Assembly: GCA_010405405.1 (NCBI GenBank)
Contig: MU004234.1
Location: 2,001,642 to 2,065,641 of the forward strand
Direction: 5' to 3'
DNA length: 64,000 bases
Origin: Microthyrium microscopicum
Taxonomy: Eukaryota; Ascomycota; Dothideomycetes; Microthyriales; Microthyriaceae
Below, in pieces: positions 1-10,807 of the stretch. A model generated the notes under the pieces. The model was not told the origin of the DNA. It ran no database searches and saw only the letters and a program-made list of their open reading frames with translations. A program made the translations under genes and the position numbers. Within the stretch, counting starts at the first letter, position 1. Every line of letters begins with the position of its first letter.

Positions 1-1243
1 CATTAGCTGAAGCTGGCAGATCCTGGAACTTCCATTCGGAAGGAGGAATAAACAATTGGTCTAGCCCGCGACTGATTTGATTGAGAAGGAAGCCATGAGA
101 AGGCAGGCCTCGCCTAAAATATGTTAGAAAGATTGATACAGAATATTATGGCATCTCGAGTTTCATGGAATGAAATACACGACTTGTAAAGTACCAGAAA
201 CCGGCGAAACTTTATGTGGGAATCGAAGAACAAAACAAGGACAGATCAACTTACCAATCCAAGGCTTCCATCATATCTTCGAAAGTCCAGTGCCAATTTT
301 TTCTAAAGAGCCGCGCTGTAAAGGGCAACCCTTCAGGCCCGAAAGCCAGCTGTAAAGAAGTCTTGATATAAGTATCTTGAGATTTGCGTTTTCCTTCGTC
401 GAGTACCAACGTGTTATCTCGATCCTGGGCTTTCAATCGAATTGCACTTTCTAGATCAAGTGAAAACTCATAACTAGTAGCCCCAGCCATTTGAAAGGAA
501 GCCACTGAATCACTACGAATAGTGGGAGGCGAGGGCCTTTCATCATCATTCTTTGCTGGCTCGGTAGGCTGGACCTTATCATAATCGCTCAGGAATAGCC
601 ATTGTCCATGGATAACTTGGCGTGAAGGTGATAATCCCAAGACGTCTCTCATAACTTGAAAGGGGACACCCTGCGGCATCTTCCAAAGAAAGTTTCTCAC
701 GGATCGAGTCGCAAATAACTTCTGGACCAGGGACTTACGGTCCGGCTGAATCCCCGGTGCATGTTGAAAGCTATGTGCCCAATAGTCCTGCAAAGCTTTC
801 TGGTTTGATACCACCTGTCGACCACGAGGATCGCTAACCGATCGCATAGCGAAAGCAATCGGACGAAGCTGCATATTGATTCTCCCTGAAGCTTCCTTGA
901 AAAGTGTTTCCATGGTATTCTGCTCGATACTCAAATGCTCGGGAAGGATGACGGGCTCATTCGCGCATAACTTGTCGTACGGTTCTTGTCCAGTAGCCAG
1001 ATGGAAAGCCATAATGCGCGAGGTCAAAGGAGAAGGCCGGCGTACGGGCGGCGTGGCATTTTGCTGGCGACAGCTAAAGCAATATCTTGCTGAGCAATGG
1101 GAGCTCTTGCAACCATATCGTATTTGTATCTCGAATCTTCTGACGAGGTATTGAAATTCGTATTGCTGGGCAAGTAGATCGTTCTGTGCCCCATCTCTGA
1201 CAGCGCTTTCATGACTGCCATTCGTGGCATTTTCTGGGGCCAT
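1..1243 (-). CDS. HECT-type E3 ubiquitin ligase with AZUL zinc finger, N-terminal part (partial)
   Basis: This is the 5' part of a ubiquitin ligase gene that continues past the left edge, so the HECT domain itself is not seen. Exon 1 (255-1243) starts at the ATG at 1243. Residues 45-58 carry Cys45, Cys50, Cys55 and Cys58, the C-x4-C-x4-C-x2-C spacing of the AZUL finger at the N-terminus of UBE3A-type ligases, with a further Cys shortly after. Exon 1 ends in a GTAAGT donor. The intron 114-254 has a CTAAC branch site and a TTTTAG acceptor, and exon 2 (1-113) stays open to the edge. AZUL is known in UBE3A to bind a proteasome subunit, and fungal proteins with this start are HECT ligases. Family assignment is from the finger and the conserved flanks. 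The catalytic domain is inferred, not observed. Confidence 0.75.
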
Positions 1244-1639
1244 GACTCCGGTATAACTGGTAGAACGAAAGATTTCGCGTTAAGGTGACGTGCATGCTTG
1301 ATGCTGTGCTCAGGGCGTTAGACGCGGAGAAGGCGTTGGAGAATCGCGCATGTTATTCGAACATGTGTTGGTCACAGCGTATGGGGTGATTGAGGATAGT
1401 CTTGCAGTGTCTGGATTGATACGGTATGTTCCAAGGTCTTCGAGATGAATTAAGAATTGAGATGAGATATATGAAGAAAGGATTCCGGAGAGTTGGTACA
1501 TGTGCGGAGAGGGAAAGGTCCGATTGGCAATGGTCAAGCTCAAGCTCGTCAGCTCACACCCCTCTCCTCTACAAACTCAACACCAGAAAACTTCTCCTTC
1601 TTCTCACCAACACAACTCTTACACTATACCAACGCAATC
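1244..1639. promoter_or_regulatory. Divergent intergenic region between ubiquitin ligase and MTAP genes
   Basis: The 396-bp spacer separates two divergently transcribed genes and must hold both promoters. The side next to the MTAP gene becomes C/T-rich with CTCACACC- and CAACA-type runs, as is usual for fungal 5' leaders. I see no convincing coding exon in it. Confidence 0.5.
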
Positions 1640-2682
1640 ATGGTCGCCGACACCTACGACAGTGACTATACACCACCATCTCTCTATAAATCCAACTAAC
1701 CCTCCCAGAACCCGTCCACATCGCCGTAATTGGCGGCACAGGTACACACACCCTCCCAACACCAACACCATCACAATCCACCCAACTAACTCCCCTCCCA
1801 GGAATCCACAACCTCCCCAACTTCACCCACGTCGCCACCCTCACCCCAACAACCCCCTGGGGCACCCCCTCCTCCCCAATCTCCATCCTAACGCACCCAT
1901 CCCCCACCACCGGCTTACCCATCCCCATCGCCTTCCTAGCCCGCCACGGTCTCTCCCACCAATTCGCGCCCCACGAAGTCCCCGCGCGCGCCAACATCGC
2001 CGCCCTCAAAAGCCTCGGCGTGCGCAGCATCATCGCGTTCAGCGCAGTCGGTTCGTTACAAGAAGGCATTAAGCCGCGCGACTTTGTCGTGCCTGATCAG
2101 ATCATCGATCGGACGAAGGGGATACGGCCATTTACGTTCTTTGAGGGCGGGATTGTAGGACATGTTGGTTTCGGGGACCCGTTTGATGAGGGATTGAGTG
2201 CAGTTGTGCGGAAATGTGGACACGCATTGGAGGGCGAGGGTGTGGTGTTGCATGATAAAGGGTTGTTGATCTGTATGGAGGGCCCGGCGTTTAGTACGCG
2301 GGCGGAGAGTAATTTGTATAGACAGTGGGGTGGGAGTGTGATCAATATGAGTGCGTTGCCGGAGGCCAAGTTGGCACGGGAGGCGGAGGTTGGGTATGTG
2401 ATGATTTGTATGAGTACGGATTATGATTGCTGGCATGCGACGGAGGAGGATGTTAGTGTTGCGTTGGTCATGGAGAATATGGCGGCGAATGCGGCGAATG
2501 CGCAGAGGTTTGTGGGGGCGGTGCTGGATGCGTTGAGTAGTGAGGAGCATAAGGATTTGGTACAGGCGAAACATTTGGTGGGGATGGGGACGGGTGGGAT
2601 TAGTACGGCTAAGAGTGCTTGGATGCCGGAGGTTATTGAAAGGATGGAGTATTTGTTTCCAGGCCAATTCAAGGGGAAGTAG
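1640..2682 (+). CDS. MEU1: S-methyl-5'-thioadenosine phosphorylase (methionine salvage)
   Basis: The enzyme cleaves 5'-methylthioadenosine with phosphate to adenine and methylthioribose-1-phosphate in methionine salvage. Three exons give 311 aa: 1640-1661, 1709-1741 and 1802-2682. The introns of 47 and 60 nt both contain CTAAC near the acceptor. The N-terminal phosphate-binding motif IGGTG is split by intron 2. Further family landmarks are the ARHG segment, HEVPARANIAALK, the FSAVGSLQEGI stretch, the GPAFSTRAES segment and the STDYDCW motif. Length matches the PNP/MTAP family. The coding strand is very C-rich up to about 2050 and very G-rich after it. It ends about 200 bp from the convergent aminotransferase gene. 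Confidence 0.93.
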
Positions 2683-2888
2683 ATGGACGCAGTAGGTGGG
2701 CCAAAAGCGGTTCAACATGATTTATGAGCGACGAGGCATGATTGAAGCGGTTATTGTATGCACTTCAACACAGTGTGTGAATGTAGACTATTGAAGAGCG
2801 GATATGTTGACCGTGTTTTGATCTATCAAATGTATAAAGCCACCAATTCATGCAATGCAGTCATGAGCACATCATTCGCTGAGACCGA

Positions 2889-4926
2889 TCAACGATATTC
2901 ATCCATAAATTTCTTGTGGAAATCAGCGATACGGCCAACCCATTCAGTTCCAGGCGGAAGGAAAGTAGTCCGGAAATGTAAAGTGCCTTCAGCTTGTCCG
3001 AATCCTGAGCCTGGAATGACACAGATGCCAGTACTGTCAAGAAGCTTGATGCAGTAGAACTGGTCTGCAGACATTTTCTCTTCCTTTGCCGCCTCTTGTG
3101 CCTTCTGCGGAAGCGTGATACTAGGGAAGAGGTACATAGCGCCCTATTGAAAGTTAGAAAATGGTTTGATTCGGAAAGAGGAAAGAGGAAAGAGTTGGGT
3201 ACCTGAGGATCTTGACAACTGACACCCTCCATCTTCTTGAAAGCATCAAAAAGAGCATTCGCTCGCTTCTTAAGACCTTCGTAAGTCCCATCATACTCTT
3301 GCTTGTACTGCTCATAGCTCTCTTCGCCCTCCTTCGGTGGGTTCGTCATCAGCTCAACCATACACTGCCCAACAACAGGCGGACAAAGCATGATGCTGAT
3401 AAACTTGTAGATCTCCGCTTCAACCTTTGGGTCGAACCCTACCAGTTCAAAGTAGCCACCTCGGTGCCCACACTCACCTACCATTCCCTTGGAAACGCTG
3501 TGCAACGAAGCAAGCTCGATGTGATCATACTTACCAGACTCCTCCTTCTGTAAGTCACGCAAGCACTTCTTGAACGAGCTGAATTTCCCAATGAAGACGT
3601 TGGTTTGGTAAACTTCATCAGCCATGACCACCAGTTTTTCTTCAGCGGCGAGCTTGAGGACTGCCTTGACATCATCTTCTGAGAGACTGGCGCCGGTGGG
3701 ATTGCCTGGATTAATGATTACGATGGCTTTGACTTCTGTTCCCTCGGCGCGAGCGTCATCGAGAGACTTTTTGATAATTTCAAGGTTTGTGCCCCATGCT
3801 TTGCTTTCGTCGAGATAGTAGGGTACGCATTTGGTGTTGAGGACGGCCAATGTTGCAGTGTACAAGGGGTATTGTGGGATTGGGACTAGGATTCCGGTGG
3901 ATGGCGAAGAGCTGATTACGTTGAGGAGAGTGTTCACGCCAGAGGATGCACCGGCGGAGAGATAAATATGGGCAGGGTCGGCGGAGTAGCCATCGCGGCC
4001 TAAAGATGGTTAGAAAGTTTCAAAGCAGCATACCTGACCGATCATGAGGCTGTAGACAAGGCTGAGCTTGCAGTCAATGCTCCCAAGCATGGAGGGGAGA
4101 GTTCCGACATCGCGAGTCGCAAGGAAATTTTCCGATCTGACAATGTATGAAAGGATCAAAATGGAGTAGACTCACGTTCAATAAAATCAGCAACGCTTTG
4201 CTTAATTCCTGGAGCACCGGAACTATTGCTGTATGCGCCGACACTCTTGACTTCTTTTAACAAAGTTCTTGCGCGCGCAATTGCATCCTTCTTGTAGCCC
4301 AAGCCAATCAAAGCATCTTCTTTTTCTAAAAGATCTGGCCATTCTAACAGACTAACAACCTGGCGAAAGAAGGTAATTGGCTTTTGGTCGAGTTGCTGTG
4401 GGTTGCCAATGTTGGCGAAAATGACTTGATCGAAAGGTAGATCTTTGCCTTCGCCTTTGGCTAGAGTGGCGCGATACTGCTCAGCGCGCTGAGGAATGAC
4501 ACCGCGCACAGCATATTCGGCGGTGCGAACATGAGGATTGATGGTATCGATGGTGAGAACGTTGGTAGAAGTCATGGCTGAGGGAACACTGTAGTGTCTA
4601 CGTTGAATGTTGTGATTGAGGCGACGAGTATTAGACTTTATATGGGAAGAAGCTGGCCAAGAAGAGACAGCGGATCGCGCCGAGTACAGGCTGGGATCAG
4701 GCCTGCGGTATTTATGGGCAAGAGTGAGAGACTTTGGCAGATTGGAGTGGGGTTTGGGAAGAGCTTGAGAGAATAGAGAAGAGGCAATGGGCGATGATAA
4801 GAAGGAAGAGTGATTGAGTGGTGTCAGTGTCGGAGCATAAAGCAAAGCTCCTCGCCAGGATAGGCTGCCAGTAGTTGTCCAGACGGAACCACGGATTCGA
4901 TGACGGATACACGTCAATGGAAGCAT
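2889..4926 (-). CDS. ALT1: Alanine aminotransferase, probable dual-start mitochondrial/cytosolic form
   Basis: This is a PLP enzyme interconverting alanine plus 2-oxoglutarate with pyruvate plus glutamate. Exons on the minus strand are 4926-4176, 3999-3203 and 3143-2889 (600 aa). Introns are 4000-4175 (176 nt, long for this window) and 3144-3202. Visible motifs are the FANIGNPQQLDQKP substrate region, NPGNPTGA, the DEVYQ segment and the PLP-lysine motif HSVSKG followed by GECGHRGGY. The first ~115 residues are rich in Arg, Ser and Leu without acidic residues early on, like a mitochondrial presequence. A second in-frame ATG at 4575 (residue 118) starts just before the conserved core and could give a cytosolic isoform. 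Upstream alternatives are not excluded. Confidence 0.92.
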
Positions 4927-5418
4927 CTTGATAGCGCTTTGCCGAGCAATAGGCTAGTAAGATGGTTGTTGATAATAATGTCCCGTTGTGAGTCTTTCAA
5001 CATGCAGCATGAGCTCACCTCTCAGCTACATGCAGAACAAGACATTGTGATCTTGTTTGAAAAGGGCGAAGACCTTCAACAGTACTCTAGAGTCTAGAGT
5101 AAAAGCAAACGACAGCTTGAGCTTGGAAAGTCCATGCAGCAACATCCCACGTTCCAAAATAACTCCCCGCTCTCTGGAACACAGTGCACTAACAGCTACT
5201 AAGACTTGTCAACGCTATTGGTCCGAGAGCTCTAGACCGCATCAAAACGGTGAGCACCATAGACATGAGCTAAGCTCTCTGATATCACACTCGATGGGCA
5301 ACTGAGCTAATCGTCAGCCTGGATGGACTTACAATGTTTGCAAATATTCATCATTCAATGTCTATCTAGTACCTTGTAGTGGTAGTTGAGCAACATATAT
5401 TGCCAAGACGACTCGCCT
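4927..5418. other. Intergenic region between ALT1 and RPN7
   Basis: This spacer of about 490 bp holds the upstream region of the aminotransferase gene and the 3' flank of RPN7, both on the minus strand. Only short unconvincing reading frames occur. I see no RNA gene or repeat. Confidence 0.5.
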
Positions 5419-7011
5419 TTAGCCTCGTTCGCTTCCTCTCAGCCTGACCGACTGACCGTATTTTTGTAGCTTGGTGATAAGTTGATCACCTTGTTTGACC
5501 ACATCTGCATATTGTCGGTTCTTGTCACCCGGTCGGTTTGTCTCAATCACTTCGTTGACTCGATCAATCGTACACGGCACACGATCAGTTGCGATGAAAT
5601 TGGACAGATCCCTATCCTTGTCAGCAAACTACTTCCAGTTACATATGGGTAAACTTACTTGTCCAAGAAGTCAATTGTGACACCAAAGTCCTTGGCCATG
5701 CTTCGAAGCCCCACCACGCGATAGCTCTGAAGAAGCTGTTGATAGCCTCGCAGCCGCATTTCGCGTATGAACCAGTGGCGATGCTCATATAAGTACCGAT
5801 CCTGGCTAAGGAAATTGGTTTCTACCGTTCCAAGAGAGTCAAAGAACTTGGTATAGGTGCCAGTGTACAAGCTACCAACCAGATCGGCGAGAGATGAGAA
5901 ATCAATCGCTGATTCTGCGTCTTGCTCCTCTGCCGTTGACTGTCCAAGAGTTGTGAGATTGACTGCTGCGGGACGTGGTGTTGCTGAGGTTGTAGTGCCA
6001 GCGTCTGGCATATCTTCATCTCCGGCCGATGGCCCAGCTGATAGAGCACCAGAAAGCGCTGCCAGTTTGTCGCTGCTATCACCTAAAATAGCCTTGATCT
6101 CAGGTGCATCTACCACTTTTGTTTTGAAATCCACACGCTTGAGTGACACAGAGCCTGCGAGCACAGCGTAGACGACCAATGACGAGTAGTTGCAGAGCTC
6201 GTAACTGGTAAAGGTAGACAGGCTGTCGAGGAGTAGAGGGGCTGCGAGAGAGTATGATCGAACGGTGAGGAGATGAAGACCTTGATAGGCCTTTAGACGG
6301 TTGCGGCGATCCCAGTCACCACCGCTTTCCACCAAAGCGCTGGCTCGGTCAATGGTCTTCTTCACCAGAAGCTTGTCTCCAAAGAAAAGTCCAGTGCGAA
6401 TAATGGCGAGGACGATGTCAATCTTGGTGCCTAGTATGCTGGTTTTCTCAAATAGCGTCTCGTACTCGGCGATGCCCTTGTCCTGTTGTCAAAGAATCAG
6501 CAGTTGTGTCCATGAGCGCATTTGCAATATATACCTTGTGGCCCACTCGTGTCCAGAACTCGGCTCTCTTGCCCTTTGCAGACTGAACTTCAGTGTCTCC
6601 AGCCTTTTCCACAGCTTCTTCCTCCTCCTTTTTGATAGCTTCAAGCTCAGCCTCATTCGCCTTGACCAGCTTTTCATACAGCGCTTCATCCCACGGTAGA
6701 CTGACAGTCAAGCTTGGCCGCCGTGTCGCGAGTAGATTTGTAGCGTTGGAAGGTGTTCGTCGGATAGCTGTCATGCCGTAGCTATCTGCAGTTGGCTGAG
6801 CAGAAGTACCTTCCCCAAGCATGTTCAGGATGCCTTCGGTGGGATGGGCTAGGTATCGATATAGAGGAGCCATCTCCTTCTCCTCGATGGCAGTCTGCAG
6901 GAACTTGAGGGACGCATTTTGGACAATCTGAGAGGACGAGGGATTCGTTAGATGGAAGATATGCTGGGAGAGGGTGAGGTCGGGGAATTTTGAATAGAGA
7001 ATGTCTCCCAT
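5419..7011 (-). CDS. RPN7: 26S proteasome regulatory subunit Rpn7 (PSMD6), PCI domain
   Basis: Rpn7 is a lid subunit of the 19S regulatory particle. Exons are 7011-6535, 6482-5659 and 5611-5419 (497 aa), with introns of 52 and 47 nt. The last acceptor is the second of two close AGs, and only that one keeps the frame. An N-terminal helical repeat part is followed by an acidic Glu/Lys-rich helix around residues 125-150, then the conserved block from GIAEYETLFEKT through GLFFGDK. The C-terminal PCI region includes YRYLYEHRHWFIREMRLRGY-like sequence. An insert rich in Ala, Thr, Pro and Asp lies in the middle of the PCI part (about 5930-6070) and explains the length above the roughly 390-430 aa of yeast and animal Rpn7. 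The protein ends VRLRGSERG. Confidence 0.93.
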
Positions 7012-7889
7012 GGCTACTGATTGAGGCGGAAAGCCAGTAAATGGTCCAGAGGTGGTTGATTATGAGGCTATGAAGCAACCAGAAAAGCTTCAGACGCACG
7101 ATGAGATGGTGCTGAATGTGTTGTGGAGAGAGCTTTTGGTGGTTGGAGCGGGAGCTTGTCTCGTCAGCCACGCGTTTCTTGTGCCTGGACGCTGTAGGAA
7201 GGAGCGACGTTGGCCAAGGGAGGGGCGCCACACCTCTCAATGAATTGGCTCCCCAGCACTACTGAATATAATATGCTGCATTTCACAACCCATTTCATGA
7301 AATTTCAAAAGATTAGCGGTATCTTGGGAAATTAAAGCACTCGATCATAGAGCGTAGCCTATGAGAGCCAGCGAGGTTGATGGGACTAAATATCTTGGGA
7401 GCTATCCATATTCAACCAGGTTGGCTGAGGTTCCGAAGTTGTCAGAAGCAACCTTGGAACGGTTGAGGAAGGCGCGCCACACGCTCTTTCCTTCATAAAC
7501 TCCAACGCCCTTGCCAACCAACATCGTATCAAAGATCACATTCAACCTATCCAAATACTTCAACTCACCTGAAAGAACTTCACTCTCTAGGCCGATATAT
7601 GATTCAACCCCTCTCGATCATTCAGCCAATCGTACAAAGAGCTTCGTACTAATACCACGAGTTACCATAACGTCTCTTTTTGACAACCCCTCACCGACAA
7701 AGCTGAGCCGCATTGCTCAGTTTGATATCCTATACAGTCATCAAATCAGTTTGCCTTTGAAGTTCTACATCTGCGTCGAAGCACAATACGAAGCACGGAA
7801 ACGCAATAAGTCGATCGGTCATCCTAACCTTACCTCCTCAACATCACCAATACTACAGCCTTACAGCATCGAGTCATAAACACATAGCA
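7012..7889. promoter_or_regulatory. Divergent promoter region between RPN7 and the cap methyltransferase gene
   Basis: This is 878 bp between two divergently transcribed genes. From about 7480 the plus strand becomes C/A-rich and G-poor, which is typical of a fungal 5' leader feeding into the ATG at 7890. A plus-strand reading frame at 7511-7879 lies inside this leader and has no recognisable protein character. Confidence 0.5.
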
Positions 7890-9323
7890 ATGACCGAAAC
7901 AAAAGAAGGCACCAGTTCGAGCCGCAAACCGGCAGAAATGGACCGCGCTCAAAAGCGAAAGCGCGATGGTTCTGTCACTCCACCACCACGATCCCCTCCC
8001 CGCGAGAGAAAGCGTCCTGGCGCCTCCTCTGGCCTTCCCAGCGGCCGCGTCGAGAAACGCCGACCCGGACCCTCACAACCACGCAAAAGAGATGGATCCG
8101 TAACCCCTCCACCACGCTCTCCTCCCCGCGAGAGAAAGCGCCCAGGCGTCTCCGCTCGCCTCCCAACTCGACGTCCTGAAGCCTTATCCCGCGACGCACC
8201 TCGAGATCAAAACCCCCCAGACATGATGTTACAGCGCGGCGTGCATAATGTGGTCGCCCAGCACTATAACGCTGTCCCCGAGCGTGGCCGAGCATGGCGT
8301 CAGACCGACAGCAAGATCAAGGGTCTGCGCAGCTTCAACAACTGGGTCAAAAGTGTGTTGATCCAGAAATGTGCCCCTAAAGAAGACGGCAGGGTCATGC
8401 GCAATGCCAAGGTTCTGGATATTGGCTGCGGAAAGGGTGGTGATCTGATGAAATGGCAGAAGAATCATATTGAACTGTATGTGGGCATTGATCCGGCGGA
8501 TGTGAGCATCGATCAAGCTCGCGATCGGTATGAGCAAATGAAGCGTAAAGATCGAAGGCTTTTTCATGGAGAATTTATTGCGAGAGATGGATTTGGACAG
8601 TCGCTGGACGGTATTGACATCGTCATGCGCGTCGGCTTCGACAAGGGACTGGATGCTCGTTGGGGCGGTGGTGGGTTTGACATTGTTAGCATGATGTTCT
8701 GCATGCACTATGCCTTTGAGACGGAAGCAAAAGCGAGACAGATGTTGCAAAATGTCGCGGGTGCACTTCGCAAGGGTGGCCGATTTTTGGGTGTCATTCC
8801 AAACTCTGATGCGCTCTCCGAGAGAGTCGAAGAATACTACAAAAAGCACTCCAAAGCTGCTCCTCCGGTCCAGGATGACGAAGACGATGACTGGGATCCA
8901 GAGAAGAGCTTGGACACCAAAGAAGAAGAGCCCGCTGCCAAAGACAAAGAAGAGTCGGAGGAGATCGGCTGGGGCAACAGCATCTACAACGTCAAATTTC
9001 CCCAAGGTGCACCAAAGGATGGTATCTTTCGACCTCCATATGGTCACAAGTATTTCTTCTTTCTGGAAGAGGCGGTGGATGAGGTTCCAGAGTTTGTTGT
9101 TCCATGGGAAGCTTTCAGAGGACTGGCTGAAGAATACAATCTTTCAATGGAATATCGAATGCCGTTCAGAGAGGTTTGGGAGCAAGAGAGGCACAATCCA
9201 GTTTTTCGAGAACTCAGCGAGCGCATGAACGTACGAGACCGGAATACAGGAGAACTGCGCGTCAGTGAGGAGGAGATGGAAGCAGCTAGTTTCTATCATG
9301 CATTTTGTTTCGAGAAGGTCTAA
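7890..9323 (+). CDS. ABD1: mRNA cap guanine-N7 methyltransferase
   Basis: The enzyme transfers methyl from S-adenosylmethionine to N7 of the guanosine cap on nuclear pre-mRNA. It is a single exon of 477 aa. The SAM motif is VLDIGCGKGGDL (about residues 175-186), followed by YVGIDPADVSIDQA, the MMFCMHYAFE region, GGRFLGVIPNS, and the C-terminal FLEEAVDEVPEFVVPW and ASFYHAFCFEK blocks, all typical of Abd1/RNMT. A poorly conserved acidic Glu/Asp/Lys insert lies around residues 330-355. The N-terminal ~105 residues are basic, Pro/Arg-rich and contain a perfect 21-residue direct duplication (listed separately). The first ATG fits the leader composition. Confidence 0.95.
   Translation: MTETKEGTSSSRKPAEMDRAQKRKRDGSVTPPPRSPPRERKRPGASSGLPSGRVEKRRPGPSQPRKRDGSVTPPPRSPPRERKRPGVSARLPTRRPEALSRDAPRDQNPPDMMLQRGVHNVVAQHYNAVPERGRAWRQTDSKIKGLRSFNNWVKSVLIQKCAPKEDGRVMRNAKVLDIGCGKGGDLMKWQKNHIELYVGIDPADVSIDQARDRYEQMKRKDRRLFHGEFIARDGFGQSLDGIDIVMRVGFDKGLDARWGGGGFDIVSMMFCMHYAFETEAKARQMLQNVAGALRKGGRFLGVIPNSDALSERVEEYYKKHSKAAPPVQDDEDDDWDPEKSLDTKEEEPAAKDKEESEEIGWGNSIYNVKFPQGAPKDGIFRPPYGHKYFFFLEEAVDEVPEFVVPWEAFRGLAEEYNLSMEYRMPFREVWEQERHNPVFRELSERMNVRDRNTGELRVSEEEMEAASFYHAFCFEKV
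7959..8147 (+). repeat. Direct internal duplication in the N-terminus of the cap methyltransferase
   Basis: Residues 24-44 (7959-8021) and 66-86 (8085-8147) are identical: KRDGSVTPPP followed by RSPPRERKRPG. The spacing is 42 codons. The DNA copies differ at several synonymous third positions, so the duplication is not fresh, yet the protein copies have been kept the same. The unit is rich in Arg, Pro and Ser, resembling SR/RP-type interaction or phosphorylation tails. Confidence 0.9.
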
Positions 9324-9356
9324 TTCCATCGAGATACAAGCCTGTCATACAATCAA

Positions 9357-9378
9357 CCAATCAATCAATCAATCAATC
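9357..9378. repeat. CAAT tetranucleotide microsatellite
   Basis: Five consecutive CAAT units lie 30 bp downstream of the cap methyltransferase stop codon, in the spacer before HIS6. Confidence 0.85.
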
Positions 9379-9534
9379 TTATTTGACTGAAAACCTCTTA
9401 TGTACACCCCATTAATCGCTGTCGTGACACCCATCTCACATTCTCCCAATTCTGAGAAACCGCCAAGCCTCCCCAACTTCACCCCATAACCTCTCTCCCA
9501 TGCCACCATCTCCTTCCACCTGTCTCCCACAAAC

Positions 9535-10434
9535 ATGACGAAATTCCGCCCCTGTATAGATCTTCACGCCGGCCACGTTAAGCAAATCGTCGGCGGCACA
9601 CTCACAGACTCTGACGCAACTCTCACCACCAACTTCGTCTCGGAACACAGCGCAGGCTACTATGCGAAACTGTATAAAGAGCATGGACTAGAGGGCGCGC
9701 ATGTCATTATGCTGGGGCCGGGGAATGAGGATGCGGCCAAGGAGGCGTTGGCAGCGTGGCCTGGTGGATTACAGGTTGGGGGAGGAGTGAGTGCTGAGAA
9801 TGCGAGGAGTTGGGTGGAGAGGGGGGCAAGTAAGGTACGTGGTGGTGATGAAGGGCGGGAAATGAAGGGGAGAAGAGAGAGGGGAGAGCATGGTGGCTAA
9901 TGGATACAGGTCATCATTACGAGTTATCTGTTTCCGGAGGGCAAATTTGATCTCAAGAGATTGGAGAAGACCGTGGAAGCGTTGGGAGGGAAGGAGCAGT
10001 TGGTGATAGACTTGAGCTGTCGAAGACGGGAGAATGGATGGTTTGTGGCCATGAATAAGTGGCAGACGATTACAGACTTTGAGGTTTCACACGGTAATGT
10101 TACAGGAACATGATCTATGACATATATCACTAATAGCGGTGGAACAGACAACATCCGCATGCTAGAGGACTACTGCTCCGAATTTCTCATACACGCAGCA
10201 GACGTCGAGGGTCTCCAAGGAGGAATCGACGGCGACTTGGTATCAAAGCTGGCAGAATGGTGTACGATCCCCGTCACATATGCAGGCGGCGGTAAACATT
10301 TAGATGATCTCAGCCTTGTGAAAAAGCTTAGCAATGGCAAAGTCGATTTGACAATTGGCAGTGCGCTGGATATTTTTGGCGGCAGTCTGGTACGGTTTGA
10401 TGACTGTGTGGCCTGGAACCGGGAACAAGAATGA
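9535..10434 (+). CDS. HIS6: ProFAR isomerase of histidine biosynthesis (His6)
   Basis: 1-(5-phosphoribosyl)-5-[(phosphoribosylamino)methylideneamino]imidazole-4-carboxamide isomerase, the fourth step of histidine synthesis, a TIM barrel. Exons are 9535-9834, 9910-10093 and 10148-10434, giving 256 aa. Introns are 75 and 54 nt. In the last intron an earlier AG breaks frame, while AACAG at 10147 gives the conserved SHDNIRML junction. Seen motifs are [17 protein letters not shown] at the start, [14 protein letters not shown], the VAMNKWQT segment, [11 protein letters not shown] and the phosphate-binding TYAGGGKH plus [13 protein letters not shown]. The length equals that of yeast His6. The first half of exon 1 is C-rich and its second half G-rich on the coding strand. 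Confidence 0.95.
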
Positions 10435-10807
10435 TGGATAGATTGATGCTAATATGGACTTGGCTCGTGGACAGTCAATTATAGAAATCATACAAATCAT
10501 GGGCCACCGAGGCTTATAAGATATATGATAGAAAGGTTTGAACACTGGTAGAGAAGCATTGGACATATTAAAAATATCATGGATAGCCCGGTGGAAACCG
10601 TTTGTTACCGAACGATTGGCATCAAGCGACATCGGGGCATGCGTATGCGGTCGATGTTTATAGATTATCGACGATTTGCCGCTTCGGAGCTCTGAAGGCG
10701 CGAAGCTCGTTTGTATATCATTTGACCTTGCGCTGTGGAAATAACCTTGGATCTGATACCTCGGTCTTGAACTCATATCGCAAGCGATCTAGAATCTGAC
10801 ATCACGA
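10435..10807. other. Intergenic region between HIS6 and the O-methyltransferase
   Basis: 373 bp between two genes on the same strand. It should contain the HIS6 3' end and the methyltransferase promoter. Nothing else is visible. Confidence 0.4.

Noticed and set aside
1500-2072. 190-codon plus-strand frame over the MTAP gene
   Set aside because: It is a shadow: a Pro/His/Thr-rich reading through C-rich exons and introns, while the spliced frame gives a complete MTAP.
2056-2718. 220-codon minus-strand frame opposite MTAP
   Set aside because: Antisense shadow of the G-rich half of the enzyme gene, without protein character.
8229-9047. 272-codon minus-strand frame inside the cap methyltransferase
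   Set aside because: Antisense of a well-conserved single-exon gene; no domain.
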